Notes: generated by a model from the sequence alone, not told the origin. DNA of 64,000 nucleotides from Amphiura filiformis (GCF_039555335.1 NC_092628.1:34680965-34744964); one strand, 5' to 3'; positions 36,132 through 48,517 are shown, counted from the first letter of the stretch. A program made the numbers and translations.

Positions 36132-37141
36132 ACAGATGGGACATTAATTCCTTTGTCTGATGGTATCGTAGATGTTACCATGGTTATTCGTCGTTCAACT
36201 AAGGTAGTTTATCATTGAGCAGCGGGAAAAGACGACGGAAACAGACGGCAGGAACATCAGTTTAGTCAATTTATCTTCAATGCAACCGTAGGTTTTTGGT
36301 ATTTACGAATTTGAGCCAAGTGACTCTTTGAAAACCAATTGAATTGCTTAATTTTTTTCTTCATGCAGTGGATAAAATGGATTTTCGGCATCGCCGACTA
36401 TAAGAATTCTTACTAAATATTATGTATAATTATTGTGTATACGTATTAAAACTTATTCATTTAGTTGTAGTATTCCTGTAGAAATGCTGTGGTATTATTT
36501 ACTTGTATAATGTTTTAAAGTTCTGTTTTAATTTTAAATAGTGATGAATATGTAAATGTAGTTTCAAGAATCAAATAATTTAAGTCTGAATGACGGTTGT
36601 TCATGATTTCGGGTTTAATTGCAATGATTTATATTATTATTGAATCAAGTGTTATTCATTGTTATAGAAATGCAATAAGTATGATGTATCACCTAAGGTA
36701 CAAAATATTCGGCGATAATAGTTCTAAATATATCAGTACAAAAAACAATTCATCCATTTTATTACAAAAAATACATGAAATAGGTCATTCCATTTACAGA
36801 GCAGGTCTCATATTTTGTTCAAAAGCTCTTACTGCAATTCTTATGAATGAATTTCACAGGTGTATGTATTGTTCCCAAAGTGCGAAGCTTTTATAAAGAG
36901 CCTCAAGTCAAAATCATTTCGATTTTCATGTTACAGTGGACATTTTTGTCGCATACCGCATGTGTCTTTTAGCATCATAAGTGCCTCCGTCGTTTATACT
37001 CGCGTTTACGAGTTGCATTGCTTTTGAAATAAGTCGGCGACGAGACACTTACCTGAGTCGTGCATACTAATGCCCACCTCATAAATTCCGTTGTTAATTG
37101 TGCAATCTGCATTCATTCAGCATGGAGTTTCAGAAGTTTCC
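36132..37141. other. Downstream of the zinc-finger gene; no further gene recognised
   Basis: AT-rich sequence that probably includes the 3' untranslated region. A canonical AATAAA is not found close to the stop; attaaa-like words occur near 36445. The open frame at 36597-36896 resembles nothing known. Confidence 0.4.
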
Positions 37142-37370
37142 TTAAAGAAAGCCCCGTCAGAGCAGTTCTTCTGGGGTGAACCAAACCTGCCTGTTTACCA
37201 AATTAATCAGGGATAAGGTTATCTCTGAATTTGACAGGTGCTAATTAATGTTTTAATGTTATTGAATCAATTGGCACCTGCCAAATTCAGAGATAACCTT
37301 GTCCCTGATTAATAACCAGGCAGATTTGATTCACCACAGAAGAACTACTCTAGTGGGGGTTCTTCTTTAA
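37142..37370. mobile_element. TTAA-flanked palindromic element (piggyBac-like MITE)
   Basis: The element 37146-37366 is flanked by TTAA at 37142-37145 and 37367-37370. Its arms pair along roughly 110 bp, including gcagttcttctggggtgaa versus the complement of ttcaccacagaagaactac, and cagggataaggttatctctg versus its near complement. No coding capacity. It is a different sequence family from the TTAA element at 2731-3108. Confidence 0.75.
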
Positions 37371-39852
37371 GTGGTCATTTTTGTTTCACAGTATGTAAAG
37401 ACTTTCTTCGTTCAGAAGAGTGAGAGTGAGAAGAACAGAGGTAAGGACAGGGAGTAGAATAAGAGAGCAAGAAAGGGTCAAGAAAAAGACTACCAGCTCA
37501 GGTACAACATAGTAGCTCTGTGCCTGTATGACACATTATGATATAGAGCTAGAGAACGAAAATACGGGTTAGAGGTGTACCTCTCAGAACAAGTCCAATA
37601 GAAGGTGAAGTGTATACGGATGGTAGAAAATATATTAAGAAAACAATATGTTCGCTTGAAGAAAACGTAATTGTGTTGATGAAAATGTGCGTTTTGTGCC
37701 TTTGATGTGTTTTAAACGTTTGACGTGTATTATTTTTAGCGTTGAAAGTGTTGGGAGTACGTGTGGAAAAAATGTACATCTGAATAAACAGACATCCAGC
37801 AGCGATAGCGTGTTAAGTCGAGGGTTATAATGTATACTTCATTGTTTTAAATTATTGTTGTTTAACTTGGAAACCTTCTTCAAAATAGAGCTGTGTTTAA
37901 GACATGGACTGGATGTGTTTCTTGCTGGTTAATCGGTGTTAATGTCTATGTCGTCTAATCTTCAACACAGTGATCGTATAATACACTGTTTATATTTAAG
38001 GATATATTCCAATATGTATACCAATATAGTATGTAATATAATAGTAATTACTGCGGTTTTTACCTATTACTATGCCTAGTATTTTCGTTTTACTGTTTTA
38101 AAAAAGCCGCGGTTGTTGTAGACTCCATTGTACATATTTGCATACAATTTGCTGTACATATTGCGGGCTAAAGCATTGGGGATACAATTACCATTTCTTT
38201 AGGATTTAAATACGTTATAAGCATTCCATTCCATAGAGAGGCCTGACGTTCTGATGAAGTTTTTTAGAACGATTTGAAACATTCCATGCTGATCCGCTGG
38301 CGGCGCACATTACATCTGAAATTATACTTCAGTCGCTAGCTATACAAGCGATTTCGATATCATATGAATAATCAGTGCATTATAGTCACTTCTTTATTCA
38401 CGTTACTTTGGAAAAGACCAAGCGCATTATTATGAATTGATTGTCGCTAGCGATCTAAGTATGAATTCAAGTTAATGTAAGCATTTTTGTGTACCGAAAA
38501 CAGATTACTCTTTTTTTTATAACGTAGACGTATTTACTGAGAAAGGTAGATAAGATAGTTAATACAATTATTGAAATTATTGATGATCAGATTGATGGTA
38601 TAAAAGTTAAAATAAATAACTTTCCATGTATCCACGGTATAAATAAATTCTGATGAATTTAGCAGCTATTGTGCAATTGGGGGTTAAGTAAATGTAATAC
38701 CTTAATTTCATATTTAGTGTAAAGATAGTATTTTTCCGTATGCTCAGTTCTAGAATAATGTGTAAAAACGTTTAACTGCGGTGCCCTAGTAGAGCAGTCT
38801 ATGATAGTCTCATTTTACCACATGGTGGTGAAAACTTTGAACACAATAAATATTTTAATGTATTTTGTAATACGAAGTCTATAATAATTATAGAATCACT
38901 GACATCACTGATATAGATTAAAATAAAATTATATATATAAATAATGTGTATTTTTGACTCTCTGGATGCTTATATTTTTGTGGGTTTATCTCTTTATGTG
39001 GCTGGCAGGACCGGCACAAAGGGTTGTATACCCTTGCCATCACACGCAACCTTTCCGCCGGCCCTGTGTATAACATTGTGACCATCCACCACAAACCGCT
39101 CGTTAAGTCGGCAAATTGTATTCTGAGTTACAGTGCAAGATGTGCATAAAGGTTGTATTAATATGTACCTCAAGTTGGTGCTACATTTGCTATAGTGCCA
39201 GTCAAAACATCTTTTAAACCAATCATTTATCAAAATGACACCAAAGCTGCTGACAATGAATAGAAGTGTCAACGAATTGCGAAGAACCCTGGCGAAGAAA
39301 CGCTGTCACACCAACGCGTACGATTTTTTGTTAGTCCACAATCCTCGTCAAACGTGTTGGGACCCTTTTAATCGACCAATGAGCGTTAATTCTCCCAAAT
39401 AATGTTGAATCATGTAATGTTGCTCATGTGCCTAGCAGTACCCAACATTGATTGGTGGGAAAGGGGGAGGTAGGTTTGGGAGGTTAGACGTGAGGTTAGA
39501 GAAGGATTTTTTGCTTAACACCAACGAAAACGGCATTTCAGCGCGAAAATAAGGCCATAACACCAAATAATTTGTACATATGTTTACAAAACTTTTGACG
39601 AAGATTGTATCGATGTAGCCAATGTTGATTGTGACCATTATTGTTATCTTTAAATCTGAATTTGATTTCTTTTGTTACATTGAAACACAATTAGATGCTA
39701 AAAACTACACAAAAATAAACAAGTCTTTACTCCCAGGACTTATGAAACTCGTTTGTCCGAATAAGTTCATAAAACCGACAGGTGTTTGTCCAGAAGGGTA
39801 ATATGTCCGAATGGTTTCCTTTTAATATTCCGATATTCGACTACTATTTCTA
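37371..39852. other. No gene recognised
   Basis: No supported exon or element. Open frames at 37549-37779, 38994-39272 and 39432-39638 (minus) lack recognisable domains. Confidence 0.4.
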
Positions 39853-40096
39853 TACCGTAAAACCTCGTCTACAAGCATATAGAGTGTTTTTGAAGAAAGC
39901 TAAATTAATACGAAACAGCCGTAAGTGTGCCAATACAATAGATTGCGTCATACAATAATACTTGTTTGTATATGCTTGTATCGGTACTTTTTTTGCTGAA
40001 ACTCCATAATGTTATAATATTGTTTAGGGAGGGCGTCTGGATTAATTCAGCTTTCATCAAAAACACGAACATATGCTTGTAGACGAGGTTTTACGG
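39853..40096. mobile_element. TA-flanked miniature element (Tc1/mariner-like), 240 bp
   Basis: The element 39855-40094 is flanked by TA at 39853-39854 and 40095-40096. Ends ccgtaaaacctcgtctacaa and its exact complement face each other. Pairing continues for about 65 bp with small differences (gtgtttttgaagaaagct / agctttcatcaaaaacac). Non-coding. Confidence 0.85.
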
Positions 40097-40256
40097 TATT
40101 CGGAATATCGGTCTGACCAGTGAGCCATTTCGGAAATTTTCCTGTGTAATTTTTTTTAAATTTTCAAATCGATTGAATGTGCGCTACGCTCCAGCGCAGA
40201 GAGCGATAGTTTTTACTGCGTTAGTCCCGATCTCCTTGCTTCCGATGAATAAACTG

Positions 40257-40262
40257 TTTATT
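40257..40262 (-). promoter_or_regulatory. Candidate polyadenylation signal for the intact GPCR gene
   Basis: AATAAA on the minus strand, about 135 bases after the stop codon of the receptor gene at 40398. Position and sequence fit, but no transcript evidence is available. Confidence 0.45.
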
Positions 40263-40397
40263 TCGTTCACTGTCATCATTGTTCATTGCAATGAAATGTA
40301 ACAAAATCTGTGTTACAAATAGCAATTTGAAGTTCAGTAATATACATGTAAGTAAAACAGGTGACCGTAATATTGGCCTTCCAACGATTCCATTTCT

Positions 40398-41468
40398 TCA
40401 TATTCTTGTGCATCGGTTGCTCAGTTGCGATTTCCTGATATCTGCCCTGTTTGTTGCAAGCAAAGCAGCATCCTTGCGAACATGATTCTTCTCCAAACCA
40501 AACGCTTGTTTAAACGCTAATCTATATCTGGCATTGGTTGCATTATACACCAGCGGATTCAGGGTTGAGTTGATTAAAAAGAATATCCGAGCCACCCAAG
40601 CTAATGTATACCTCCAACTTGCATTGACTACAAACACATGAAAAGCCTCACCAATACGAATCACATTGATTATCGAGTAAGGAAAGAGGCAGATGAAGAA
40701 AACGATTCCGTTGATTATCAGCATTCTTGCTACTGCATTACGCGCTTGATTTGCCCTGTTTTCACTTGCAGGTGAGTTTTGATCACTAAAGGGTGATTTG
40801 CTCAGTTGCAACACAATCAACGCATACATTACTGTGTTGACGATAAGGGCTACTACAAACTGTGTTAAATCCAAAATGTTGAGAACTTTATGACACGAGT
40901 CACAGTAATCTCTGCAGGCAGGAACACGCTGTATGATCTTTGCATTAGATGAAATGAGGCAGTACCACTGCACCGTTTTAGGTGTTGAGAAACTTGCGAA
41001 GAGTGCAGAGGCTATCCAGGCTGCCATTACCATGCGAAGTGCTCTCCTTTTACTCTTGCTACGTCTATGCCATAAAGGTCGACAGATGGCAAGGTAGCGT
41101 TCGATGCTGACCACAGTAATAATCCAAAGTGAAGCATTAAAAAACAGATACGTCATAAAATCGGGCACGATGCATCCAAAGAGCGTATGAAACGAAAATT
41201 GAAGATCATACTTGGGAGATACTATATAGTCACCGATGTATTGAATACCACCAGCAGCAAGTAACGACGAGTCGGCTATGGATAAGTTCACCAAGAATAT
41301 GTTGGTTATATTTCGCATGTACGGAACCTTGTATACGACGAAGATGAAGGTCAGATTGCAGAAGATTCCAAATGCTGATACCAAAGGAACGAAGATTAAG
41401 ACTACAGACCAGGAGAGTGTCGAATATTGGTATTGGTCTGAGGTAAAGTTGAGGTCACATCGATCCAT
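40398..41468 (-). CDS. Class A (rhodopsin-like) GPCR, peptide-receptor-like, intronless and intact
   Basis: A seven-pass membrane receptor in a single uninterrupted exon. I start at the Met at 41468 (356 residues) because it aligns with the start of both sister copies; an in-frame upstream ATG at 41531 would give 377. In the 377-residue numbering: N-glycosylation site NFT at 28-30, TM1 about 40-68 with GIFCN (N59), TM2 with NLSIAD (D87), conserved Cys120 before TM3, ERY at 144-146 as the DRY motif, W172 in TM4, three Cys in the second extracellular loop (206, 210, 213), CLFP at 281-284 in TM6, NPLVY at 325-329 in TM7. TM5 lacks the usual proline. The ERYLAIC and NPxxY context resembles the peptide receptors related to TRH/neuromedin U receptors, but the ligand cannot be named. 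No frameshift or stop. Two damaged copies follow at 45.0 and 49.0 kb on the opposite strand. Confidence 0.9.
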   Translation of the reverse strand: MDRCDLNFTSDQYQYSTLSWSVVLIFVPLVSAFGIFCNLTFIFVVYKVPYMRNITNIFLVNLSIADSSLLAAGGIQYIGDYIVSPKYDLQFSFHTLFGCIVPDFMTYLFFNASLWIITVVSIERYLAICRPLWHRRSKSKRRALRMVMAAWIASALFASFSTPKTVQWYCLISSNAKIIQRVPACRDYCDSCHKVLNILDLTQFVVALIVNTVMYALIVLQLSKSPFSDQNSPASENRANQARNAVARMLIINGIVFFICLFPYSIINVIRIGEAFHVFVVNASWRYTLAWVARIFFLINSTLNPLVYNATNARYRLAFKQAFGLEKNHVRKDAALLATNRADIRKSQLSNRCTRI

Positions 41469-41531
41469 GATTTCATCCAAATATAATGAACTAGAGTTGA
41501 ATATAATGGTGAAATTAACCAAAAATAACAA

Positions 41532-42617
41532 TCGTGCTCATGGGAAGTATTATTAGGTGACTAAAATCAACAGTACTATGCTTATTCAATCGAGGAAAAT
41601 TTATTTAGTAAAATAAAGCAAGTCATATTACGTGTATTTTACTGAAACTAGATAGTTTAGTTACAATAGTATTGTCTCTAATTGTGCACTAAACTAGGAC
41701 GATGATTTATCATCCTCAACAACAAAAAGTATGCCAAACTGTGGACTTTGGGTTGGCTTCTTTGAGGTTGAATAAGAAAATACAATAACATATTGTATTA
41801 AAAAATATATAAAGATATTTAGTACAAGAATTTTGACTTTTTGACGTTCACCGCTTGGAGGGGAGCGATTCGGCGCCCCTTAAGACGGCGCCCAGGGAAC
41901 GTGTCCCCTTGCCCCTAGTACGCCACTGATCTGATTAGACGTGAGCAGTCTTCGAATTAATTTTTACCTTGGGTTGCACATTAGCACCCCATTTTGACAA
42001 TTGTGGTGCAATTTCATCTGACGCAGAGCAGTTTGAAGTGCAGTCTCAGACAATCAACATAAAGTCAGTACAATGTGGTATCGCAATTTTGTACCACGCA
42101 AGTTGTATCGCAACAGGCGAGTTTAGGGGTGCAAATTGCACTGCGATAGGGCTTATGTCGAACGCTGGACGGGAGTACGATCACGGCGTTTGCAAATCAC
42201 AACCTCTCTACATGTACAAATGATGTATTGTATCCACCAAAATTTTGTTGTCTCACAACTTTCACATCAAAGTTAGAATCTCAATAATTATTATCATAAA
42301 CGTTTGAAATTAAAAGCGGCAATCAAAACTACAAAACATGAAAACAATGGCCTATGGTTTATTGTCACAACACGTTGTTTCATGACATGTACAGCAATCT
42401 TCAGGTGACTGATTACCAAGAGCTACCAAGCATACACTACTTCTTTTTACACGGCTCAATCAAAACTAAATATCACCGTGTTCATAGTCACCTGCACTTG
42501 CTGTCACGTGACATTTGTGACCCATTTTCACAAAACTAGGAACATAGATAATTTCACTTGAGATTTTATTATAGGAAGATCTGCAAGTTACATTTGCGAT
42601 GCATAACGTACATAAAA
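41532..42617. other. No gene; degraded repeat end near 41860-41930
   Basis: The phrase ttggaggggagcgattcggc...tagtacgccactgatctg looks like an end of the cagtggcg-type element family. Otherwise nothing is supported. Confidence 0.35.
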
Positions 42618-42945
42618 CCCCGGGGAAGGTCACTCCCATTGTGGCCTGTACACCATCCGCGATAATCAGCTTTTGAAAAGCACCCTAAACAAGGATTTAA
42701 CCCGTGGCTAAAACGACACCCTAAACAGGGATTTCATGTGTCATTCCTAACATCAAATTTCATACCCTAAATTTCATTTCCGCGTATTTAGCAATTGCAA
42801 TTTTGCTACCCTTTTTTCCAATTTTTCATGTTTTTGACACCCTAAACGCGATACGCGCGTATCGTGCCTACCCACGAAAAACGACCCTTTTACGCGTTTT
42901 CATTATCGCGGATGGTGTACAGGCCACAATGGGAGTGACCCCGGG
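42618..42945. mobile_element. Inverted-repeat miniature element, about 46-bp arms
   Basis: Left arm from cccggggaaggtcactccca to ccatccgcgataat (42618-42674) pairs with attatcgcggatggtgtaca ... gggagtgaccccggg (42902-42945). Flanking ataaaa occurs on both sides and may be the target duplication. The interior repeats caccctaaac three times. Non-coding. Confidence 0.75.
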
Positions 42946-43094
42946 ATAAAAACACATAAGAATTAATTCGTGTTTTGCTCAAGTTATTCAATATAAATGG
43001 TAATTATTGAATTAAAAGATAAAGCATGTTTAATGTAAACATGACAATACAGTAGAAAAACTGAAAAGACTTTAAATTGAGCATTGTTTGACCA

Positions 43095-43205
43095 ATTTTG
43101 GTGCATATTTCTCAAATACGAGAAATGTCCTTCTGATATCAAATAATGTTGATTTTTTTTTAAATTCTCGATATAATACACATTTTACGGCAAATGATTG
43201 AAAAT
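43095..43205. repeat. Dispersed repeat shared with 44540-44655
   Basis: ctcaaatacgagaaatgtcc followed by ttctgatatcaaa closely matches the segment at 44547-44582. Both then run into T-rich sequence and aatgtg / acattt words. Origin unknown. Confidence 0.55.
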
Positions 43206-43267
43206 TAATACTTTTGAAATTTAAGTGCTCAAAGTAAATTGTATAAATTTAATGATATGTACCTAAA

Positions 43268-43415
43268 GTGTATGTAGCTGGGGTGAAAAGCCGTACATCA
43301 TATGACAATTTTTCTTATTGAAGATATAGATCCCCCAAACACCAACAAAGTTTAGGTTTTTGGGGAAAACAAAATTTTCAATTGATCGTCGGCTTTTCAT
43401 CCCAGCTACATACAC
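43268..43415. mobile_element. 148-bp inverted-repeat miniature element
   Basis: Ends gtgtatgtagctggggtgaa and the near complement ttcatcccagctacatacac pair over about 27 bp, continuing weakly inwards. The loop contains tagatcccccaaac / ggtttttgggg. Non-coding. Confidence 0.75.
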
Positions 43416-43712
43416 TCAAAAAGTCCCATTCAGTGATCCCAGCGCAAGTGTATAAAAAGTAAAATTGCTTAAAAGTGAAGGATTAGTCATTCAAATTGTC
43501 ATTTGGTATTTTTAAAATGAAAAAGAAAACATCAGTATTGATGAAGTTAAAGCAAGGTTGGTAATGGGGCTACGCATTCTGCACAAGAACAAATAAACAC
43601 AATGGGGGAACGCTACAAGAGGAAACAAACTGAATATATAAGAAAGAAAGAACAAATAAACACAAATCCCAACCGGCACACAACCCAACTTGAAAAAAAA
43701 GCAAGGGAATGT

Positions 43713-43784
43713 GCCGGCATGGAATTCGAACCCACGATCTTTCGATTACCAGATGCTCTATCCATTAAGCTACCAGCTCCCACT
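43713..43784 (-). repeat. tRNA-derived SINE head (non-functional tRNA-like)
   Basis: On the minus strand: A box tagcttaatgg (43762-43772), D-arm-like gatagagcatctgg, and B box gggttcgaattcc (43721-43733). The anticodon arm is about four bases too short and does not form a stem, and the acceptor ends do not pair, so this is a SINE or pseudo-tRNA rather than a gene. Confidence 0.55.
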
Positions 43785-44034
43785 GATAAACGGTGGTTAA
43801 AACCGGGTCTAATGAGAGCAGGCGAGGTATACAATACACACAAACAAATATCACGCAAGTACACAAGTACAGGAGATCATATTGATGCTTAATCGTTTCC
43901 CCAACATAATGTGAAAGAGTTAAAGCCCCATTCAATAGCTAATCTATAAAAATTATACTGTCAGTATATAAATTACAGACTCGTGTAAATGCTTTTTTTT
44001 ACTGTATATAGAACTGCTGATTCGGCTATATTAG

Positions 44035-44125
44035 CACATCAAAGACAATGACAAAGGTTCCAAAATCTGAATTTTGATGATTTTTACGATCGTCCGGATG
44101 AGCAAATCACTGAATGGACCTTTAA
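44035..44125 (+). repeat. Short third piece of the 23.8/28.0 kb block family
   Basis: ttagcacatcaaagacaatg, ttgatgatttttacgatc and ggatgagcaaatcactgaat match the middle of both larger blocks, with more substitutions. Confidence 0.65.
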
Positions 44126-44539
44126 GTATATATCATTAGATTTAAGCTGATTTATATGGTCTCAGGCCCCACAAAAATAGTGTACAAACGTTGCTATCCC
44201 TATCCGAACCCTTAACACTAGTACCCATGAGATGCTGGGATGAGATGCCAATGTTGAATTTTACCACATACCAAATGTATGTGCCAGTGGCATATAACAC
44301 ATACATATATATATATATATCAGGTAAGAAGGGCAAGGGTTATTACACATGGCTTAGTTGGAGCCATTGGGTTGGAGCTCTCCTGCTGACAAACAGTGGT
44401 ATGTGAAAGTAGAATAGGGAAAGAAAATGTATTACCCCTTTACTTGCTATTCGAAGGTAAATTTTTGCAGAATTTTTAAGGGCTTGGATAGCAATGTTTG
44501 CACAGTATTTTTCTGGGATATGAAAGCACATCAGACATA

Positions 44540-44655
44540 TTGAATTGCATTCTAAATACGAGGGATGTCCTTCTGATATCAAACAATATTTCCCCCCAAA
44601 AGACCGAAAAACTGTAGGTCTTTTTGGGAAAAAATGTGTATCTTCAATACGAAAG
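44540..44655. repeat. Dispersed repeat shared with 43095-43205
   Basis: ttctaaatacgagggatgtc plus cttctgatatcaaacaatat. A small internal hairpin ccaaaagaccg...ggtctttttggg follows. Confidence 0.5.
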
Positions 44656-44989
44656 TTCAAAATTGTATGTATCAGAGGAACACATTTAGAATTTCAGAAA
44701 GTAACTCTATCGTCTAGCAAATTCTACTTCAAGCATTAAAATTTAAAAACATCATACAAATTGTTTTAGAAAGATTGATAGCATGCATTATTCTTCCTTA
44801 CTGACAGATGATCAATCGTATCAAATATTTGACCTATTGTTCACTTTGCACGGTTTTGTAGATTCACACACAAAAATATATAGGGTATATATAATGTAAA
44901 CTATATGGCACCCATGGTTTTTATTTCGCACGTTATTCCGACACGAGAAAAGCACTCCTTTTGATTGGTGTTTTATATTCGACCCAACC

Positions 44990-46058
44990 ATGTCTCAGTG
45001 TGACGGTAACAACTTCACTTCAGATGAGTACCAATATTCAACGATCTCCTGGTCTGTGGCACTAATCTTCACTCCTTTGGTATCAGCATTTGGAATCTTC
45101 TGCAATCTGATCTTCATCTTTGTCGTATACAAGGTTTCGCACATGCGAAATATAACCAACATATTCTTGGTGAACCTGGCCGTAGCCGACTCTGCGTTAC
45201 TGGCTGTTGCTGTCATTCAGTACATCGGTGACTATATAGTGTCTCCGAAGTACGACCTGCACTTCTCATTTTTTACCAACTTCGGATGTATTATGACCGA
45301 TTTTCCGATATATCTATTTTACTATTCTTCACTCTGGATTATCACTGCAGTCAGCATTGAGAGGTATCTTGCCAATCTGTCGACCTTTATGGCATAGAAG
45401 TATCAACAACAAAAGGCGAGCTTTTCGCTACATAATAGTTGCGTGGGTAGCTTCAGCAGTTTTTGCAAGTTTCTCAGCACCATATGCTGTGAAATGGTAT
45501 TGTGTATTATCTCCAGATGGAGTAATCGAAGAGTATGTGCCTGCCTGCATTGCATACTGCGATGTATGTTTCAAAGTCCTCATCATAACTGACCTAATAC
45601 AGTTTGTGATAGCCTTCGTCGTCAACACAGTCATGTACATACTCATCGTGTTTCAACTGAGCATTAAGTCGCCCTTTTTATCCGTCCAGAACAAGAGGGC
45701 AAATCAAGTGCGTAATTCGGTAGCAAAAATGCTCATCATCAACGGAATTATATTTTTCATTTGCCTTTTCCCGTTCTCAGTAGTTGTCAACCTGATCACT
45801 ATCGGTGAATTCTTCCAATGGTTTACATTTAAAGGAGACTGGGTGGACAATTTGGGCTGGGTGGCGCGAATTTTCTTCTTAACTAATTCAGCGCTCAATC
45901 CAATGGTGTATAATGCAACCAATTCCAGGTATAGATTAGCGTTTAAAGAAGCATTTGGTTTTAGAAAAAAGCACGGAAATACACGAACTGACATCTTACT
46001 GGTGCCGTCGCCCGCGACCAACGGATCACAACCAAACGAACAATCCAATGGAGAATGA
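44990..46058 (+). pseudogene. Class A GPCR, second copy, broken by one extra base
   Basis: A sister of the gene at 40398-41468, on the opposite strand and also intronless. The frame from ATG 44990 covers the N terminus with glycosylation site NFT, TM1 (GIFCN), TM2 (NLAVAD), the TM3 Cys and the ERY motif, then runs into a stop after ERYLA. The continuation (ICRPLWH...) resumes in another frame from 45375 to the stop at 46056-46058 and is uninterrupted for 227 codons, with CLFP in TM6 and NPMVY in TM7. The break is gccaatctg at 45371-45379 where the third copy has gccatctg: one extra A (45374 or 45375). Without it the protein would be 355 residues, against 356 for the intact gene. No other lesion is seen, so the break is recent, polymorphic or an assembly error. 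A truncated product would stop in the loop after TM3. Confidence 0.85.
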
Positions 46059-46269
46059 AACTATTACGTCAGCAGTTTGAAACATTGCCTCATTTCAAAT
46101 ATATAGTTTTAGTTTTGGTTTTGGTTTTGGTCACGTGGTTTCCTATTGTCCTGCCTAACCACTTGAATCACAAGATATCGAACTCTTTGTTTCTACCTTT
46201 TGTTTAAAACTAAACATTTGTGACAGGTAGTTTCGGTTTTGGTTTCAGTTTCTTATAAGTGGTGTGACG

Positions 46270-46275
46270 AATAAA
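46270..46275 (+). promoter_or_regulatory. Candidate polyadenylation signal for the second GPCR copy
   Basis: AATAAA about 210 bases past the receptor stop. Plausible by position only. Confidence 0.3.
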
Positions 46276-48517
46276 ATTACAGGATTTTCGAGTTACCTGA
46301 TCTAAGTATACAAAAGAAATGTTTAAATTTCGCAGTGCAATATTCACGAGCAGAGAAGTCGAACAAAACAGTCTACATTTGAAAGCATTGATTTAGTTTG
46401 AAAGCATTGGCTTGAGACTACGAAATAGCCTAAGCTGATTTCACTGTGAAAATATATAGACCATCGAAATATTTGCATTCGACATTACAAAAGGGCCACT
46501 ACTGTAATTGTATAGGTGCTATAAACAAAATCGATTCATGTCCTTAATCCCATGTACCAGAATCGATGGAAGGCCATTATATGACCTCTAATAACCTAAT
46601 GACTTTTACTGAAGCAATTTTTACTGCAAAAAGTAGAAGATAGAGGGAGAAGATTGGGGTGTGTGGGGGGTGTGTGTGTGGGGGAGGGGTTGGAGGGCAA
46701 GGGGATATGGGCCGGGGAGAGAGAGAAACATATGAGAGAGAGCATTGGAAGTGAAAGAGAAGGGGAGGAGAGCTCGAGATGAAGATATCGAATGTAGGGG
46801 AGGATGAGGGGGAAAGGGGTAATTTAGGAAAGAGGTGGTTATATAGGGAGGGGAGCCCCTCTTAAAGAGGTATGGGTTGTGCTTCCGGGGATAATAAACT
46901 AATTCATAATCAAATCATCTCCATGCATCGTTTATGTTTCATACAAACAAACAAATTCCCCACCCCACCCCATCCTTCAGTATACGCGCATGTATATGAT
47001 TTCTAGGCCTAGAACTCGTGAGTGTAATATGCCACCTATACCTTCGACAGAGAGCATCAACTGTCGTCCGCGGGATAGATTTCCGATATCAATCATGATA
47101 CTAATTATGTTAGCACAATAGGCTATTGTATACTTCTGGTTATATACCCTATACTGTGTCCTCCCAGCATAATAGTGTTATGATTGCAGATCAGATCAGC
47201 TCTACTTTTTAATCCCTTGATTTTTGGTTTCTGAACAAAAGAGAAACCAAAACTATATATTTGAAATGAGGGATTGTTGGATGGTGAAATAATTACCATT
47301 GTGAGATCCTGTTATTATGGTAGCTGGTTAAATGCTCAACCACATATGAGTCTAATGGACTGACAGAAGCAGACGATGAACATAACAATTAATCTTAAGT
47401 TAAAGTCAATAGAGGTAGTCAGTGATTCGTCATCTTAGCTCAAAATCGAGTTACAATAAACACGGTACCTGTTTATCAATCAGCTGAACGGAATGTTGTC
47501 CAGGTGCAATAACTGAATTATTTGCATTCCTGGTATAAGCCTATACGTATATGAAAAGATGACCGGATTGTAAAGAAACACTGCAAAAAGCTAACGATGT
47601 TTTAGTTCAAATCGTATATATTATTTTAACAAAATAAGGACTTAAATCCGAGCTAAAAGATGCATGCAGTTATTGGCTGTTGTTCTAATTATGACATAGT
47701 ATGCCTTTGTTTAGGATATACAGGCATGACTGGGCAGGGGTGAAAATAGCCGATACCTTACTTCATTTGCTATCTGTATACCTATAAGATGGCGAATGGT
47801 CGATACCCGGGGTCGACATAATGACGACAGAAATACTGATCCTTCTAAATTGAAACACAAATGATGTGGAAAATAATAGCCAACATTAATGTTTTCATTT
47901 GATGGTTTTGGTTCAACATGTTCAATGCATAGATGAGCATTATTTCTAAACATTGGGTGATGGGCACTTTTAAAAATCTGGTAAAATTACACTGTTATTC
48001 ACTCCTTTCAGGTGGTTTTCTATTAATTTTGACGATATTTGCTCGATATCCAAGAGTTATGATAACTCCAACAGATTATAACTGAAACAACATGAAATGT
48101 GTAACCAAACAGCAAGATGGCTATTAATAAAAATGCATTTTAACTTAACAAATTATACCAGCATTCAGTTTTTGCTGTTATGTCTAATGATCTTTCAGAG
48201 CTTGAGAATCTGCTTGGGAACAATCTGTATGAAATGACTTTTAAGTTCTGTCTCAGAGCTGAAAGTATAAAAATAAAGACACCCAACCACTTTTTTCACT
48301 TGCTATTTGTAAACCTGCTTCTTGGTATTTAATTACAAAGTACCCTTTCTATATATTTTTTAATAATATATATACATATATAATTTTCTTTTTCTAATTT
48401 TCTGTAGAATTGTCTTTTGTGCATTAACATTAAATCAAATAATTTGTACTTTGTCAAATTAGTGATCAATTCGAGTCATGTGTAAAGGTTAAAATTCTCT
48501 ATCCATTTGTAATTCAT
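46276..48517. other. No gene; purine-rich low-complexity tract at 46630-46870
   Basis: G/A-rich sequence with (gt)n and (ag)n runs, then AT-rich DNA. No convincing exon or element. Confidence 0.45.

Noticed and set aside
36597-36896. Plus-strand frame of 99 codons after the zinc-finger gene
   Set aside because: It starts in AT-rich presumed untranslated DNA and lacks any known motif.
41278-41556. Plus-strand frame of 92 codons
   Set aside because: Antisense shadow of the intact GPCR gene.
43602-43892. Overlapping frames on both strands (96 and 83 codons)
   Set aside because: They run through the tRNA-derived SINE head and show no protein resemblance.
45704-46048. Minus-strand frame of 114 codons
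   Set aside because: Antisense shadow of the second GPCR copy.
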